This document shows, in pieces, positions 34,450 through 46,279 of a stretch of 64,000 bases of DNA. The notes under the pieces are model-generated. The model was not told the origin of the DNA, did not search any database, and was given only the letters and a program-made list of their open reading frames with translations. The stretch comes from Protopterus annectens (Eukaryota > Chordata > Ceratodontiformes > Protopteridae): positions 227,566,611-227,630,610 of the forward strand of contig NC_056740.1 of assembly GCF_019279795.1 (NCBI RefSeq), in the 5' to 3' direction. Position 1 is the stretch's first letter. The number at the start of each line of letters is the position of its first letter. Made by a program: the position numbers and the translations under genes.

Positions 34450-34700
34450 ACTATTTCTGTGGTAACAGGTGTAAGTGTAGGCCTGTAATATAAATGGTCC
34501 TGGGTTCTAATAGAGGAACTGCAACATATTTTTACTGTTGTGACAGCCCAGTTTATAGTAATGAAGAGGAAAATATAAAAGTGCTATTTAAATATTCCTG
34601 TGGCAACAGATGTAAGTGTAGGGCTACCACACACATGATCCTGGATTCTAATATAGGAAATTCCAAGACATTTTTACTGTTGTTCCATTTCACATTATAT
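34450..34700. repeat. Tandem duplication, ~137-bp unit, with tRNA-like B-box
   Basis: TTCTGTGGTAACAGGTGTAAG at 34454 and TTCCTGTGGCAACAGATGTAA at 34591 start two copies; each continues to ATGGTCCTGGGTTCTAATA or ATGATCCTGGATTCTAATA and TTTTTACTGTTG. The phrase CCTGGGTTCTAATAG resembles a decayed B box. Confidence 0.75.
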
Positions 34701-35370
34701 TAAATATAACTTATAATACTTTATATACATAATTATAAACAGTGGAGCTGATGTGTATTATATGTATGAGGAATAAGGCACCCTTACTTGTTTTGAAGTT
34801 TCACATGTATGACTGAAGGTATACTGTCCACTATGTTTCTGTTAAATATAATTCTGCTATCTGGACTTGGATGGCCTTCACACTTAAATAAGACACATAC
34901 ACAACTGAATGTATATACAAGGACCTTGTCAGATCATACACATATATGGTTAGCCCCTCAATCTGTCATCTGTATTTATGAATGTTTCATAACGATGTCT
35001 GAGAAGCACTTCTTCTGTGGCAAAGATGAAAAATCACCACTATGGAAGAAAGTGCTTTGTCCCGTATGCATAGGTTTGAGTCCCACACTGTAAAAATCAA
35101 TTTTAGCAGTGTAGAAAGCAAAATAAACATGCGTGAGGTCAAGACATTCATAGCCCCAGTGCATGTCAGCAAAGTTAAATCATGTAACAGTTACAGCAGA
35201 GACCACTGAAACTAATGTCAATTGTCAGATTAACCTTCCAGTTTCAAAAATTGCTTTGCTCCCTGCTTAGCACTGTTGCTCTCTGCTTAACATCACATAA
35301 ATGCAGTTGGCATCATTTCTCAGGTTTGCACACTACCAGTAAATGCAATAACAGGAACAAAAATTGCCAT
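34701..35370. other. No gene; possible tRNA-like remnant
   Basis: TAGGTTTGAGTCCCACACTG at about 35070 is B-box-like. No coding frame is supported upstream of the SANT exon at 35.4 kb. Confidence 0.4.
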
Positions 35371-35380
35371 TGCTATTGTT

Positions 35381-35640
35381 TTGGGATTAGACATGTCCAA
35401 TGTTAGTGGGGAAGGTGCCCAATTTTGGAAACAGAGATGGGGTGTTCAGGAGTCCAGAATATTTATTGAACTCCTGGTAAAGCACCAAAGTCAAAGGCTT
35501 CTGCAAGGGTACTACTTTGGCTCCCAGTACAAATCTGAGGCTTGGAATAGTCTGGCTAAGGCAGTACCCTGTCCGACTGGCATCCCATGGACTGGAGAAC
35601 AGTGTAGGCACTCCTTCAGTGACGTTAAAAGGACAAGAGG
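35381..35640 (+). pseudogene. Myb/SANT-like DNA-binding exon, family B
   Basis: MSNVSGEGAQFWKQRWGVQE is followed by LLQGYYFGSQYKSEAWNSLA, TGIPWTGEQCRHSFSDVKR and RGMQ. It is the plus-strand paralogue of the exon at 19454-19143. GATGCAA|GTAACC at the RGMQ position is a plausible donor. The likely second exon is at 36.8-37.1 kb. Compared with the 19 kb copy a few residues (KQDLLSQWIQE) are missing between VKR and TRGMQ, so the copy is probably defective. Confidence 0.65.
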
Positions 35641-36455
35641 GATGCAAGTAACCAATGGTTGCCTGAGTTTGAAACTAGTAACATCCCCCTGTTGTGTAAG
35701 AATGCTTTTAATCAGAATTTATAATACATAGAAAACAGAAAGTTAAATATAGGGAAGACTGGCATGCGTAATACTCTTCTGTTCTTTTCTTTTATTTTCA
35801 TATCTAATCCTGAAATTGTGGCAAATAGGCAGGCTCATGCTGAAGAAAGTGGTATGTATGCAGCACAAGAAAAGTATTATTTAATCTTTTAAAAGTTAAA
35901 GAAAAATGTTTTTGCTTTCTATACAGTAGTAGCAAAGTAAGCATGCACATCCTAACTGTAAAAACAGGCATGCATGCATAATGTTGTAACACAAACCAAT
36001 TTTAGGAGTCAAGTGTAAGAATGTAGTCAGAGGTTGTGGGTTCAAATACCATGGGTAACAATTATACAAAACTGCAATTCTTTAATAATATTACATAAAT
36101 TAAAATCTATACAAGTGGCATAAATACCCTGCTGTTAACTGTAATCTGTATAATTGGACCAAGCACATGTGCAATATATCCACATTGCAAGGATTACTTC
36201 AAGCAATTTGTAATTATTCTTTGTAGTTGTTAGGAAGTATAATTAAATGTAATACTTCAGATAAAATAGTTGTGTAATTGTGACTACAAATACTTTTACT
36301 AACTTAATATAGTTGCAATTTACACTATCTGTCTTTGTATCCAATCTCTCCTGCTTTCTTTATTTCTGTTGCTGAATAAACAGAATTGACTACACAGTGT
36401 TCTTACTTATGAGAATATACAAACAGAATTACTAAAAATCTAACAGACTGGGTTT
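35641..36455. other. Intron-like DNA with a tRNA-like remnant
   Basis: GGTTGTGGGTTCAAATACCAT at about 36030 is a good B-box match. Otherwise no frame. It separates the SANT exon from its probable second exon. Confidence 0.4.
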
Positions 36456-36672
36456 ATTTTTCTTGTATTATATACCTCTAAATATGTATTTGTCTTGTAT
36501 ATCTACTTCAGTTTGTATTGTGTAAAAACTTTCTTGACTTTCAAAGTTAAGCTGATGTTATATAAAAATTTCTGTGATTGTATGGAGCTTTTCTCCCCGG
36601 GCCTCCACTGAAAATGAGTTATTGGCCCAGTGGACTTTCCCGGTTAACAAATGTCAGTAAATAAATAAATAA
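36456..36672 (+). mobile_element. LINE 3' end (L2/CR1-like tail) ending in AAATAAATAA
   Basis: GAGCTTTTCTCCCCGGGCCTC, CACTGAAAATGAG, GGACTTTCCCGGTTAACAAA and an (AAAT)n tail form a block shared with 38.07-38.17 and 40.16-40.26 kb. Here it is preceded by TTTGTATTGTG-type AT-rich sequence, not by a tRNA head, so it looks like the 3' UTR of the partner LINE. The LINE family name is inference. Confidence 0.65.
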
Positions 36673-36784
36673 TATGATGGTACTAGTTTTATCTATTTTT
36701 TTCTCTCTCCCTATCCCTTACCTCTTTTTTTTTTATTTTCTGTTATGTGTCGTCAAAATATCTCCATGTCATCTGTCTGTAACA

Positions 36785-37122
36785 AAATCACTAAATGCTT
36801 CACAGTACAGTATGGTAAGCCAACCCCAGTGGGTCAGCCTGCCCCCACTCCACCGGCTCCACCACTGACACCCAGCACATCTGGGATCCAACCTGGCAGT
36901 ACTGCCACTGCTGCCCCTGCACTACCTATGCCCTCAGGTAGCACAACTACAGCAGCCGATGCTGTGGTACCCTCTGGGAGTACTGTAAGAGGTGGGGATT
37001 CCATCACTCACCAAGAGATGCCAGGGTTGGTGCAAAGGGTTGTGCACTGCACCATTAGTGTATGCCTATGCTGGATGAAGAGGCTGATGTCCCTCATGGT
37101 CAGTTGGAGGAGAAGACATTGA
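36785..37122 (+). pseudogene. Probable second exon of the Myb/SANT gene at 35.4 kb
   Basis: After a possible acceptor (TGCTTCACAG|TACAG) the frame reads YGKPTPVGQPAPTPPAPP, then repeated PSGST units and DSITHQEMPGLVQRVV. The Pro/Ser/Thr/Ala-rich linker and the THQ block match the minus-strand exon at 45.3-45.0 kb (DTCVTHQQLMDTV). The end is frame-damaged (MKRLMSLMVSW). Confidence 0.5.
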
Positions 37123-37129
37123 GCACTCA

Positions 37130-37945
37130 TTTAGCCAGCAGAGTAAGGTGACAGCGATGACAGTCCTGCAGATGAGGATTAGATTCTCACTCTCCCCATG
37201 TTTGACAGTCATGAGATTGCATTTTCCCGTCTCTCACCCCAATCATGATTTCCCCAAACCTTTTGGATCCCTCACTTTCCCTGTGTCTTGCCTTGTTTGT
37301 CCTGTTTGCATTTGCTTCCTCACCAACCCAAATTTCCTGACCCAGAAATACCAATGTCCCTTGCCCAGTATTCCTCTATTACTGAAGTAAAAAAAAATGG
37401 GCACCTGTCCCACAAAGAAAAAAAAAAAACATCTCATACATAGCTCTTCATTTTTCAAACATGTCTTCTTGACACACTTGATTTGGTCCAACTGGCTATA
37501 CAACATGATTGCATTGTTGTCACCCTTCTTTGTGGATGTGACAGTCCAAATTCAGCTAACATTCTGTACATATTTTCATTTTACACTATTGAATAAATGG
37601 ATAGCTATGATTCTTTCCTACTTCCCCATATATTGTTTTCACTTTGTTCTTCTCCTTGTTTGCACCCCATTTCACCATTTTCCTATCTACCCAATTTTAA
37701 TACCTATAATCTGGTCCAAAAATAGAATCACAAACAACACACATAAGTACCAAAAAATGATGGAGCCCTTCACTTTTTGGCCTCTGTGTTTGCACAAAGT
37801 TTGGCATCATGCACAAATGCCAAGTGCTGGTGAATGTCTCTCCTGTGGTACAGTTACCTCCACTCTGTGCTGCTTAAACACACTGCACTACATCAGCACA
37901 CAGTAACACACAGTGAATGTAAAGTATAATTTCATTTAATTCATC
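37130..37945. other. No gene recognised
   Basis: T/C-rich DNA. A 169-codon plus-strand frame at 37397-37906 is dominated by Phe, Ile and Cys, with no motif and poor context. It is probably 3' untranslated or terminal sequence of the Myb/SANT unit. Confidence 0.4.
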
Positions 37946-38165
37946 TACTTGACTGCATTTTATCAGCTGTTTGGAAATTCAACCCTTTTGTATGTAAATC
38001 AAATTTATCTTTGTACTTTATTTGTATTTTTTACTTGCATTATCATTATGTGTTGTAACATTGTATTGTGGAGCTTTTCTCCCTGGGCCTCCACTGAAAA
38101 CGGGCTCTTGAGCCCAGGGGACCTCCCCGGTAACCAAACTGGAATAAATAAATAAATAAATAAAT
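37946..38165 (+). mobile_element. LINE 3' end (same tail family), (AAAT)n terminated
   Basis: TTGTATTGTGGAGCTTTTCTC, CCTGGGCCTCCACTGAAAACG, CAGGGGACCTCCCCGGTAAC and four AAAT units. Its upstream 100 bases resemble those of the copy at 36.46-36.67 kb. Confidence 0.68.
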
Positions 38166-38865
38166 TAGCACTATTTATTTAAAATCATTGCATACACCTG
38201 GATTAGAATCCTATATCATCTGGGCTCAAAAATGAAACGTGTCAATGCATTTATACTTGCTGCTACAGAGTCAGCTAAGCAGCAGCAAGTGTGTTTCATT
38301 CCCTCAGTACTGAGAACTCTTTCAATTTTAGCACTGAGGGTCACGTTTGCACGCTGCTTAACTACACTCAAACAGGGAAAGCAAAAAGAAATGTGTATCT
38401 CACATGTGCAAACACTGCAAAACCAGCTGCTCAGCAGTGAGCTATGCAAAGTGGACAATAACAAGTATTACTTGTGTTTATTGTCCATTTACTGCTCATG
38501 ACATGAAACTCCTTGTGGAAACAGAAATAAAATGAAGGCTCTGTCTAAGAAAATGTCACATATTTGCAATGCAGCCATCTGTTACCTCCCCCGATGCACT
38601 GCAACCTAGGTCTGTCAGTACTTCTTCACAAATATATCAACTACACTACATAAATTAATAACAAATGTTGTGTTATATACCATGCACATCTTTAGAATGA
38701 CAATACACATTCAGATTTTCCAGTACTTGTAGTAATGTGGACACCTATTTGCATACAGTTTGTAAAGCTGTCTCTTAAAATATACTTCTACATTGGAATG
38801 CAACCACCAAGTACTACACATTGCATACTCATCAGTCTGGTAACATGCAGAACTTGAAATTTATT
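38166..38865. other. No gene recognised
   Basis: No supported coding frame or repeat structure. Confidence 0.4.
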
Positions 38866-38869
38866 GACA

Positions 38870-39349
38870 GCTGAACATGCCTAAACATCCATTTCATGCA
38901 GACCTCCCAACATCTTCTCTCCAACATCCAGTGCTGATGTTATCCAGCTGCAGCCTTGTAAAAGTCAGACTTGTGCCATGGCACTTGTGTAAAGTACTGA
39001 GTTCTCTAGTCTGTATATTAAGATAGGTAGGGGTTCTGTTCTCACTGTAATTAACTGGGAGGCATGTGTGTGTCTATCTAGTCAGAAGATTATAGCTGTG
39101 TATCCTACAGTTACCACTCCAATCCTATGGACTGCCAATATTTTGACATTTGCACATGGCTACACATCCATTTCATGCAGGCCTTCCAACATCCAGTGCT
39201 GATGTTATCCACTATAGGTTGTGCTGCAATCTTGCAAAAGTCAGAATTGTGCTGTGGCACTTGCATAAATGACTGAGTTCTCTAGTCTCTGTACTTAGGT
39301 AGGGATTATGATATGACTGCAGTCAACTGGGAGGTGTGTGTGTGTCTGT

Positions 39350-39430
<81 letters not shown>

Positions 39431-39440
39431 TGTGTTTGTT
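38870..39440. repeat. Tandem duplication, ~280-bp unit, ending in (TG)n
   Basis: ACATCCATTTCATGCAGrCC occurs at about 38885 and 39164. The copies continue in parallel through CAACATCCAGTGCTGATGTT, AAGTCAGA, TGGCACTTG and GAGTTCTCTAGTCT to TCAACTGGGAGG; the second ends in a (TG)n run (39335-39435). Confidence 0.88.
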
Positions 39441-39540
39441 CACTTGCTTGAAATTAGACAGAACATTTTACACAAGCACGTGGGACACTATTAACATCTT
39501 ACTCTCACCAGACTCTGTTGATGTTATCAGCTATAACTGA

Positions 39541-40670
39541 TTTGTGGATGTGCAGTATACCCATCAGGGCAGGGTCATAGACTGGCCTGTAGGCCAGGCA
39601 CAAGTCACGTCATCCTATATGATATAGATTACAGTGACAGGGCTTTCAGTCTATCCATATATGTTATGGCATGGTTTGTAGGCCCTGTATTTTCTTGGTG
39701 AGAACCCCCTGTGGTGTCAACAGCTGCAGGTGTCTGGTGAGGTACATGCAAAGGAAGCATTATACTCTATTAGTGTTCTGATGAGGTTTGAGTACAGTGC
39801 TGTTATATCATCCTCAGAGCTGGACACAATGGCTTGACTTATGAGGTGCACAACATAGCCTTTCCATACCACTGTGAACACTTGGTTGTCAAAGTTCAGA
39901 TTGCTCTTTATGTGTGTTCCCAGGTCTTGCACCACTGGGTTTCAATCTAGGGGAGAATTGTCAATGCTGTAATTAGCATGGAACTATACTTTGCAGAAGG
40001 CCAAAATAATGAAACATTTTTGTGCTTGTTGTTGTCGCCTCACAACAAGAGGTTCTCCGGTTTGATTCTCAGCTGGGGTGCCTTCTGTGTGGAGTCTGCA
40101 TGTCCTCCCTGCATGTGTGTGGGTTTCTGCGTATTCCAGTTTCCTTCCCCACTCCAAAGACATGCATCTGGAGCATTTCTCCCCGGGCCTCTGCTGAAAA
40201 TAGGCTCTGTCCTAGTTGGACATTTCTGGTCAACAAATGTTAAATAAATAAATAATTTGTAGACTGTGTGGCTTTGGCACCAATAATTTGTGTTAGCCCC
40301 TCCTGTAGTATGTTATCATCACTGGTAAACTCAATGATTGCACCCAATATGCAAGAATCATCAAACTTGAAGCCAAAGGCTGTATACTTTAGCGTGGGCT
40401 GTCGAGAAATAGATTCCAAACATAAACGGCCAAGCACAGATCCCTGGGGTATGCCAATGCTGACAGCTCTACTGATAGAGGTTGAGTCACCAGCTTTCAC
40501 AGCATGTATTCTATCTGGGAGCCAGTTGGTTAACCATCTAGTGATATAAGGGTTAAACCCCATCTGAGAGAGTTCCTCAATGACACTTACATAGGGATTG
40601 TGTCCAAACCCTAGGCCAGATCAAAATAGGCAGTATGGACTGTCTTTACCTTCATCATGCAGAATCAATG
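39541..40670 (-). mobile_element. CR1 LINE fragment, split by a SINE
   Basis: The minus-strand frame 40563-40240 has PYITRWLTNWLPDR, GIPQGSVLG (GLCLES in place of LLFSIY) and FGFKFDDSCILG (the FADD Ala is Asp). Frame 39935-39717 has VQDLGTHIKSNLNFDNQV and VVHLISQAI, matching the next CR1 block (RDLGTRVDSNLAFDNHI). A plus-strand SINE lies between them. Stops and the altered catalytic box show it is dead. Confidence 0.85.
39998..40257 (+). mobile_element. tRNA-headed SINE with LINE-derived tail
   Basis: TTGTCGCCTCACAACAAGAGG and TTCTCCGGTTTGATTCTCAGC (B box) match the SINE at 48.9 kb. The body has TGTGTGGAGTCTGCATGTCC, TCCAAAGACATGCATC, then the shared LINE tail GAGCATTTCTCCCCGGGCCTC and (AAAT)n. 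The tRNA A box is damaged. It sits inside the CR1 fragment; I could not define a TSD. Confidence 0.8.
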
Positions 40671-40679
40671 GGCTGTGGC

Positions 40680-43240
40680 AACATTACAGATCACATATAG
40701 TGTGACTCTGAACATACATGTAGCTGACAGGGTTGGGTACACACTTCAACACACCCACATGGGCTATGTTCTTGTAGAAGGGTATGCATCAGCATGTATC
40801 AAACTGATTTGGAAGTGACAGCACCTGATGCAGGCATGTATAGATATTAAAACAATATGTAATTTTTTTTAGCTAGTGCAGTATACCAAGCAAAAACAGA
40901 CAAGGTTGGGAATTGACATGATGGTTAAGGTGTTTACTTCATAGGGCTTGATTCTCACTAAGGGAAACTGAATAAGCTTAAAATGTTCCATGGGTGAGGC
41001 TAGCCTAGTACTTACCTATGAACATATATATGTGCAGTTTAAGCAGCATATGACATAGTCACTGTAATATGTAATACTGTTGGTGACATTTTCCAAATCA
41101 TAATTCAGATAAATCTTTAGATAAAAAAAATGTTGTAAAGCTTTAAAGGTCATGAGTGAATATGAAAGTGCTTGACAACTTTTCCTTTTATTGGCCTGCT
41201 CCATATTTGTTCATGAACATGAAATGTAGCTTTTGTGTATTTATTGCTCAGAGATTTTTATCATCATGACTGGGGAAAGTGCCATGCTGAAAACCTTGTA
41301 CAAGCGTCAAGAGTTTAGATGTGGTCCAACTTAAGTTTCTTACAGCTTGAATCAAGGTACAGTAGCTCTTCATTTTAAGGAAAGAGCTTAGAGCCAAGCA
41401 TATGAGATATAGCCACACGTTTGTTTCATCAAAGATTGCTTTCCCTATATGTGACAGTGCAAAAATAAACGTGCACAAAACAGACGAAGAGCAGGAGGTA
41501 CTTTGTTACAAACAGTGAAATGTAAAGTAATAGTTTTAATTAAAGCAAATACATTAAATTATATGAGTTTCTGTTCGGGCTGTAGGTTTGTGATACAAAA
41601 TCTGACAGAAGTGGAACACTCTTTATACCATCTTTGATTACGAGCCAAGACAAATCTGTTTCAAAATCTTGAACATCCGATTCGATTATCTGATTTTTTT
41701 GTTTTTTACTCTTCTTGTTATTCTCTTTAGGTGAGTGCTGTACTCAAATAGTAGATTGCCAATACAGATGAAGTGATTTCAGAATCAGCCAGCTATGGTA
41801 GGTTGCTGTGGACAATGTTTCATCGGTACTGATCCATATGCCAATGATAGCCACTGGTTTAGTTCCCACATAACTTTTACTAGGTTAACAATGACACAAA
41901 GTCTTCAGATTTTGAATTACCAATGTCATTCATTCATTAAACTTTAAAGAGAAAGCTAGTCTCGATGTTACAACATGGAGTTGGTATAACAAGCACCAGC
42001 TTTAGTAATCTAACTCGCCATTCAGCCTAATTTATTGCACTGAACTTCAACAGTTAAGTTTTACAAAAAATATTTTTCTAGTTTTTTTTAAGCAGCAAGA
42101 ATAGAAAAAATGTCCCACATTTTTCAGTCTTTTGAATTTTGATTTACTTTAGAGATGGTAGAGGAATAAACAAGCAGCAGTGCTTGCCAATCTGAAGTTG
42201 GGAGTTGGCATATGGATAAGTTGTTTGTTTCACCTACAAAAGCTACATGGTTTGATTCCTACCTCTGGTTATTGGTTAGACATATAATAGTAAGCAGAGT
42301 AATTACCTAGTATTTACATATAAATAATTAATCCATTTTAACATTACAGAAATGGTTTGTCACAAAAGTGCTGCATAAAAATAAAATTGTGCACCGTGAA
42401 AGATTCCAAGTCTGATTTTGTTATGTAAGCTAATGTATGGCATATTAAAAAAACCCTGAACATCTGCTGATAGCATACTGCAAGCATTTATAGGAGAGGA
42501 ACTGCAGTCATTGCTATAAACCTGTAAAGGTACACACAGAGGTGATTATGCTCAATCAATCTTTTGCTTTCATCCTGAATAAAATTAATTTATTACTTTG
42601 TTGACCATTTATTTTAGCACTGTTTCTCTTTGAGCATTCTCTTAAATATCTTGCTAGTTATTTATATTTCTCCTGTGGTTTAGTTAACCAACAAATCATA
42701 TTTTACATACTAAGGAAAGAAATAAAATGCACTATGAACACATGGTCTGAAACTTATTACTTTGAAGGGTGTTATACAGAATGCCAACATTTTGTGTCTG
42801 TAGTGTGCATATAACTTTTTAAAAGGTATATGAAATGAAGTGATGAAAGAACAAGTTCACAACATGGAATTATTAACTCAGGTCTGAAAGATTATTTTCT
42901 TCATACAAACTTTGACTGAGTTTTAAAAACATGCTTCATTAATATGAAACATTCAGTTCAGGCATTTTTCCTGTCTGTACAGTACCCATCCTAACTATGA
43001 TCACCTCCCTACAAGTAAATTCATTTTGCAGAATTTGATGACTGCATGCAAATAACAGGATAATTCATTCATCCAAATAATCACAATACCTGCAAGAGGC
43101 AAAAACAACGCAGACATGAAGAGTAAACAGATGTATTGTGCAGCCTTGCAGAAATATGAACAGCATGAGTACTCACTGTCATGAACATGCCTTTTGTGCA
43201 ATCCCAAATGCATGCTAGTGGCAAGAAGAAGAAGTTATGG
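40680..43240. other. No gene; two tRNA-like remnants
   Basis: TGACATGATGGTTAAGGTG...GGCTTGATTCTCA (about 40915-40963) and GTTGGCATATGGATAAG...TGGTTTGATTCCTACC (about 42193-42256) show A- and B-box-like words. The rest is AT-rich DNA with no supported frame. Confidence 0.45.
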
Positions 43241-43299
43241 GTAATGAAACTTGTGTACTGATCGTTTTTTTAACCAGATTAAAGGTTGGAAATGGGAAG

Positions 43300-44090
43300 A
43301 TAAGAATGAGGTGAAAAGGGGGAAACAAGTAGAGAATAGGACATAAGTTAAAGAATTAAGGAATGATCAGGATAGAGGTGAGAAAGAGTTTTTTTTGGTA
43401 GCAAGACAACACAAATAAACATGGAAAACAAACAAAGCTGACAGGGGAGGTGCTGACACAATTAGAGATGGGGAAAGATGTTGGATAAGAAAGTATCAGG
43501 TACACAGAGGAAAGACAATGATAATGGGGAGGACTGGAGAAGAAACATGGGTGGGCATAGACATAAAACAGAGGGTATCACTGAGACATGGGACAGTATG
43601 GGGTGTGCAGCTGCACTCCTGCTAGCTGCAGCCCTCACCACTGGACCTCAGCTATGATGTTAATGTCAGTGCAGGGCAGGGATGTAAATCTACAAGTCGT
43701 TGAAGAAGGACATCAAGATGGTCGATTGCAGCATCCACTTGCTCATAAATAATCCCCCCATGCCACCAAAACAGTTGTTGCCTGTTTCAAGTTTTATTTC
43801 AGTACCTTTCTGAGCAGGGCTGGTGGCAGTGGCTGCTGCTGGTGCTGCCAGGGATGTGGAAGTGTTAGTGGCAAATGGGAAATCTGCTGGCTCTGGTGTT
43901 GGTAGTGATGGTGTAACAGCCACAACAAGTCTGGATGGTGGCAGAGAGGTTGGTCTGGATGCTGCTGCATATGTAAAAATGGACAGAAACAAAAAAAAAG
44001 TACTTATGTATAATGGAAAGGATAGTGACAAAGTGGGTGGGAGAGAGAAAAGTTCAAATATACTGAAAACATGAAGGTAAAACATCTGAG
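43300..44090 (-). pseudogene. Terminal exon of a Myb/SANT-type gene, tandem copy 1
   Basis: On the minus strand a Ser/Pro/Thr/Ala-rich frame (SRPTSLPPSRLVVAVTPSLP, then SLAAPAAATATSPAQKGTE) leads, after a frame change, to IIYEQVDAAIDHLDVLLQRL and HPCPAL. The same end (MLDAQINHTENLIWRL, HPCPVL) occurs in copy 2 at 45.0 kb. The downstream purine-rich DNA to 43300 (GGGGAGGACTGGAGAAGAAAC) also matches copy 2. Confidence 0.55.
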
Positions 44091-44099
44091 TGTGACGAC

Positions 44100-44490
44100 T
44101 TTACCTGTATTACAAATCGAAAGTCATAAAAAAAACACCCCCCCTACTGTAACAATGACATGCCCTTATTCACCATGCAGGGGATGTAAACCATCAACCT
44201 TCTTCACCTGCAACTGCAAAGGCACTGCATTTACAGGATGTATTACATCAGCAATCCAAGAAAAAAAAATCACATTTATTCAGTAATTTCAATCCACAAC
44301 TTTCATCACCTGGAATCTCAAAGCACTGCATTTACATATTAAGTTGCATTAGCTGTGCAAGAAAAACCTGCAGTGAAATATACAATTGTTGAATGAAAAA
44401 AAACAACAGTATACAGTTCCAAGAGGATTTGAATCTACCACCCATAACCTCAAAGGTACTGGGTTTACATGAGCAGACCAAGAAAGAATG
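44100..44490 (-). repeat. Tandem tRNA-like modules
   Basis: Three diverged units share, on the plus strand, an anticodon-side phrase (CTTCACCTGCAACTGCAAAGG; TCATCACCTGGAATCTCAAAG; CATAACCTCAAAGGTACTGGG) and a B-box complement (GATGTAAACCATC; TTTCAATCCACAA; GATTTGAATCTACC), each followed by CAAGAAAAA. Spacing is roughly 120-140 bp. A fourth relative lies at 45560-45650. Confidence 0.6.
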
Positions 44491-44689
44491 ATCGTAAAAC
44501 ACACAGTAATGTTTTGTGTCGCATACTTGTAACAATGAACATACTATGAACAGGTGAACTGAACACACTGCCAGCTTAACAGTGCCTCAACATGTTGAGT
44601 TATATGCATTTGCAAATAGCAGCCTGCAATCAGTAACAGCTATTTAATCATCTCTACACTGCTCCCATTCAGTACTAAATACTGGGGAA

Positions 44690-45460
44690 GAAAGTAAGAG
44701 GTTTACAGTAGGTAGCAGGGGAAGACGATCAAAACGGGCAGGAGTTTGGTGACACAATGAGGGATGGGGAGTGCAGTGGTAAAGAAGATATGAGGCAAAC
44801 AGAGGGAGGACAATAGCGCGGGGAGGACTATATAAGAAACAGGGGTGAACATTGACACAAAAGTGGAGAACATCGGGATTGGGGACAGGATGTGGTACTG
44901 CAGTTGCTGTATCTGCTAGCTACAAGCCAGTGGAAGCTTATTCACCACCCCCCAGGTATAATCAACACTGATCCCTGTCTCAGACAGTGAAGACAATACT
45001 GGACAGGGATGCAGCAAAGTGAGTCTCCAGATGAGGTTTTCTGTGTGGTTAATTTGGGCATCTAACATATTGTTGGTTATCTCCTACACAGTGTCCATCA
45101 GCTGCTGATGAGTGACACAAGTGTCACGATTACTGGCACTGCTACTGGTGGGTACAATAGTCCCAGCATCCATTGCAGGGGCACCTGTAGTGGGTGGTGC
45201 AGGTAGGGCAGGAGTTAGTGAGGTGACTGTGGCATGATGGCCAGATGTTTTGAGTGATTTTTGTGTCAATAGTGGTGGTGGAGCTGCTGCTGCCACCTCT
45301 GGGGGGCTGACAGGCCTTGCCTGAGGGATGGGTCAAAATCTAGGTGTTGCTGCAAATAATAACAAAATAAATGGAGGTGAACAATGAACAAAATACATGT
45401 ATTTAATAGAAAGGATAGTGGCAAACAGGGTGAAAGAGAGAGAAGTACAATGATAAAATG
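44690..45460 (-). pseudogene. Terminal exon of a Myb/SANT-type gene, tandem copy 2
   Basis: The frame MAAAAPPPLLTQKSLKTSG continues through ALPAPPTTGAPAMDAGTIV and DTCVTHQQLMDTV to a stop, then EITNNMLDAQINHTENLIWR and HPCPVL. Alignment of the exon and of both flanks with 43.30-44.09 kb (offset 1.28-1.40 kb) shows a diverged tandem duplication. No SANT exon was found upstream on this strand before 47.6 kb. Confidence 0.55.
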
Positions 45461-45559
45461 AAAGTGATATATACTTTTGCTATGATATAATCATACATAA
45501 TACCAATAAATGAGCAACAAACACACTTCTTAATTTGTTAAGTCTATGAGCATAAACCA

Positions 45560-45650
45560 GTGAAAGGGAGACTTGAATCTACAGCCTTCATCATTCTCCT
45601 TCTAAAAAAAAAAAAAGCAAAGCATTAATGTGTTGAGCTACTTGGACAAC
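45560..45650 (-). repeat. tRNA-like module
   Basis: GAGACTTGAATCTACAGCC is a B-box complement, followed by TTCATCATTCTCC, an A run and GTGTTGAGCTACTTGG (A-box complement). Confidence 0.5.
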
Positions 45651-46000
45651 TCAGCAGAGCGTTGCAGTCCAACAAGAATAATGGGCTGTCTGAGACAAAT
45701 TTACATATATAAATAAAAATTGCTGCTCAAATATACATTCCCTTCAGATGTAATATACTGGAAGGAAACAAGTGTACTGAGAGTGTCTGTGACAATAATG
45801 GCCATAAAAAAAGGTAGATTATGCATATTTTTCACTTGTGATCTTGTAGTTACTATAAGAAATAGACACATCAAATTAAAAATGATATCAGAATACACAT
45901 AGCCAATGAGAGGGATGGCACTGAAACAACAGGCATCATCACAATGTAAGAGCGCAGCCATAATTTCTTGAACCAGTTCTCCAAGTATCTGGTAGGGTGT

Positions 46001-46001
<1 letters not shown>

Positions 46002-46078
<77 letters not shown>
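46002..46078. repeat. (AC)n microsatellite
   Basis: About 76 uninterrupted bases of AC. Confidence 0.97.
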
Positions 46079-46082
<4 letters not shown>

Positions 46083-46164
46083 CGACAGTCATACTGCTAC
46101 CTTTAAACTATAAAAGTTTGCACAGAAATGGAAGTGATGTATAAAAACTTTACTGTATGAAGCC

Positions 46165-46278
<114 letters not shown>

Positions 46279-46279
46279 T

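Noticed and set aside
37397..37906. 169-codon plus-strand frame as a host gene
   Set aside because: Phe/Ile/Cys-rich composition from T-rich DNA, no motif, and no splice or start context.
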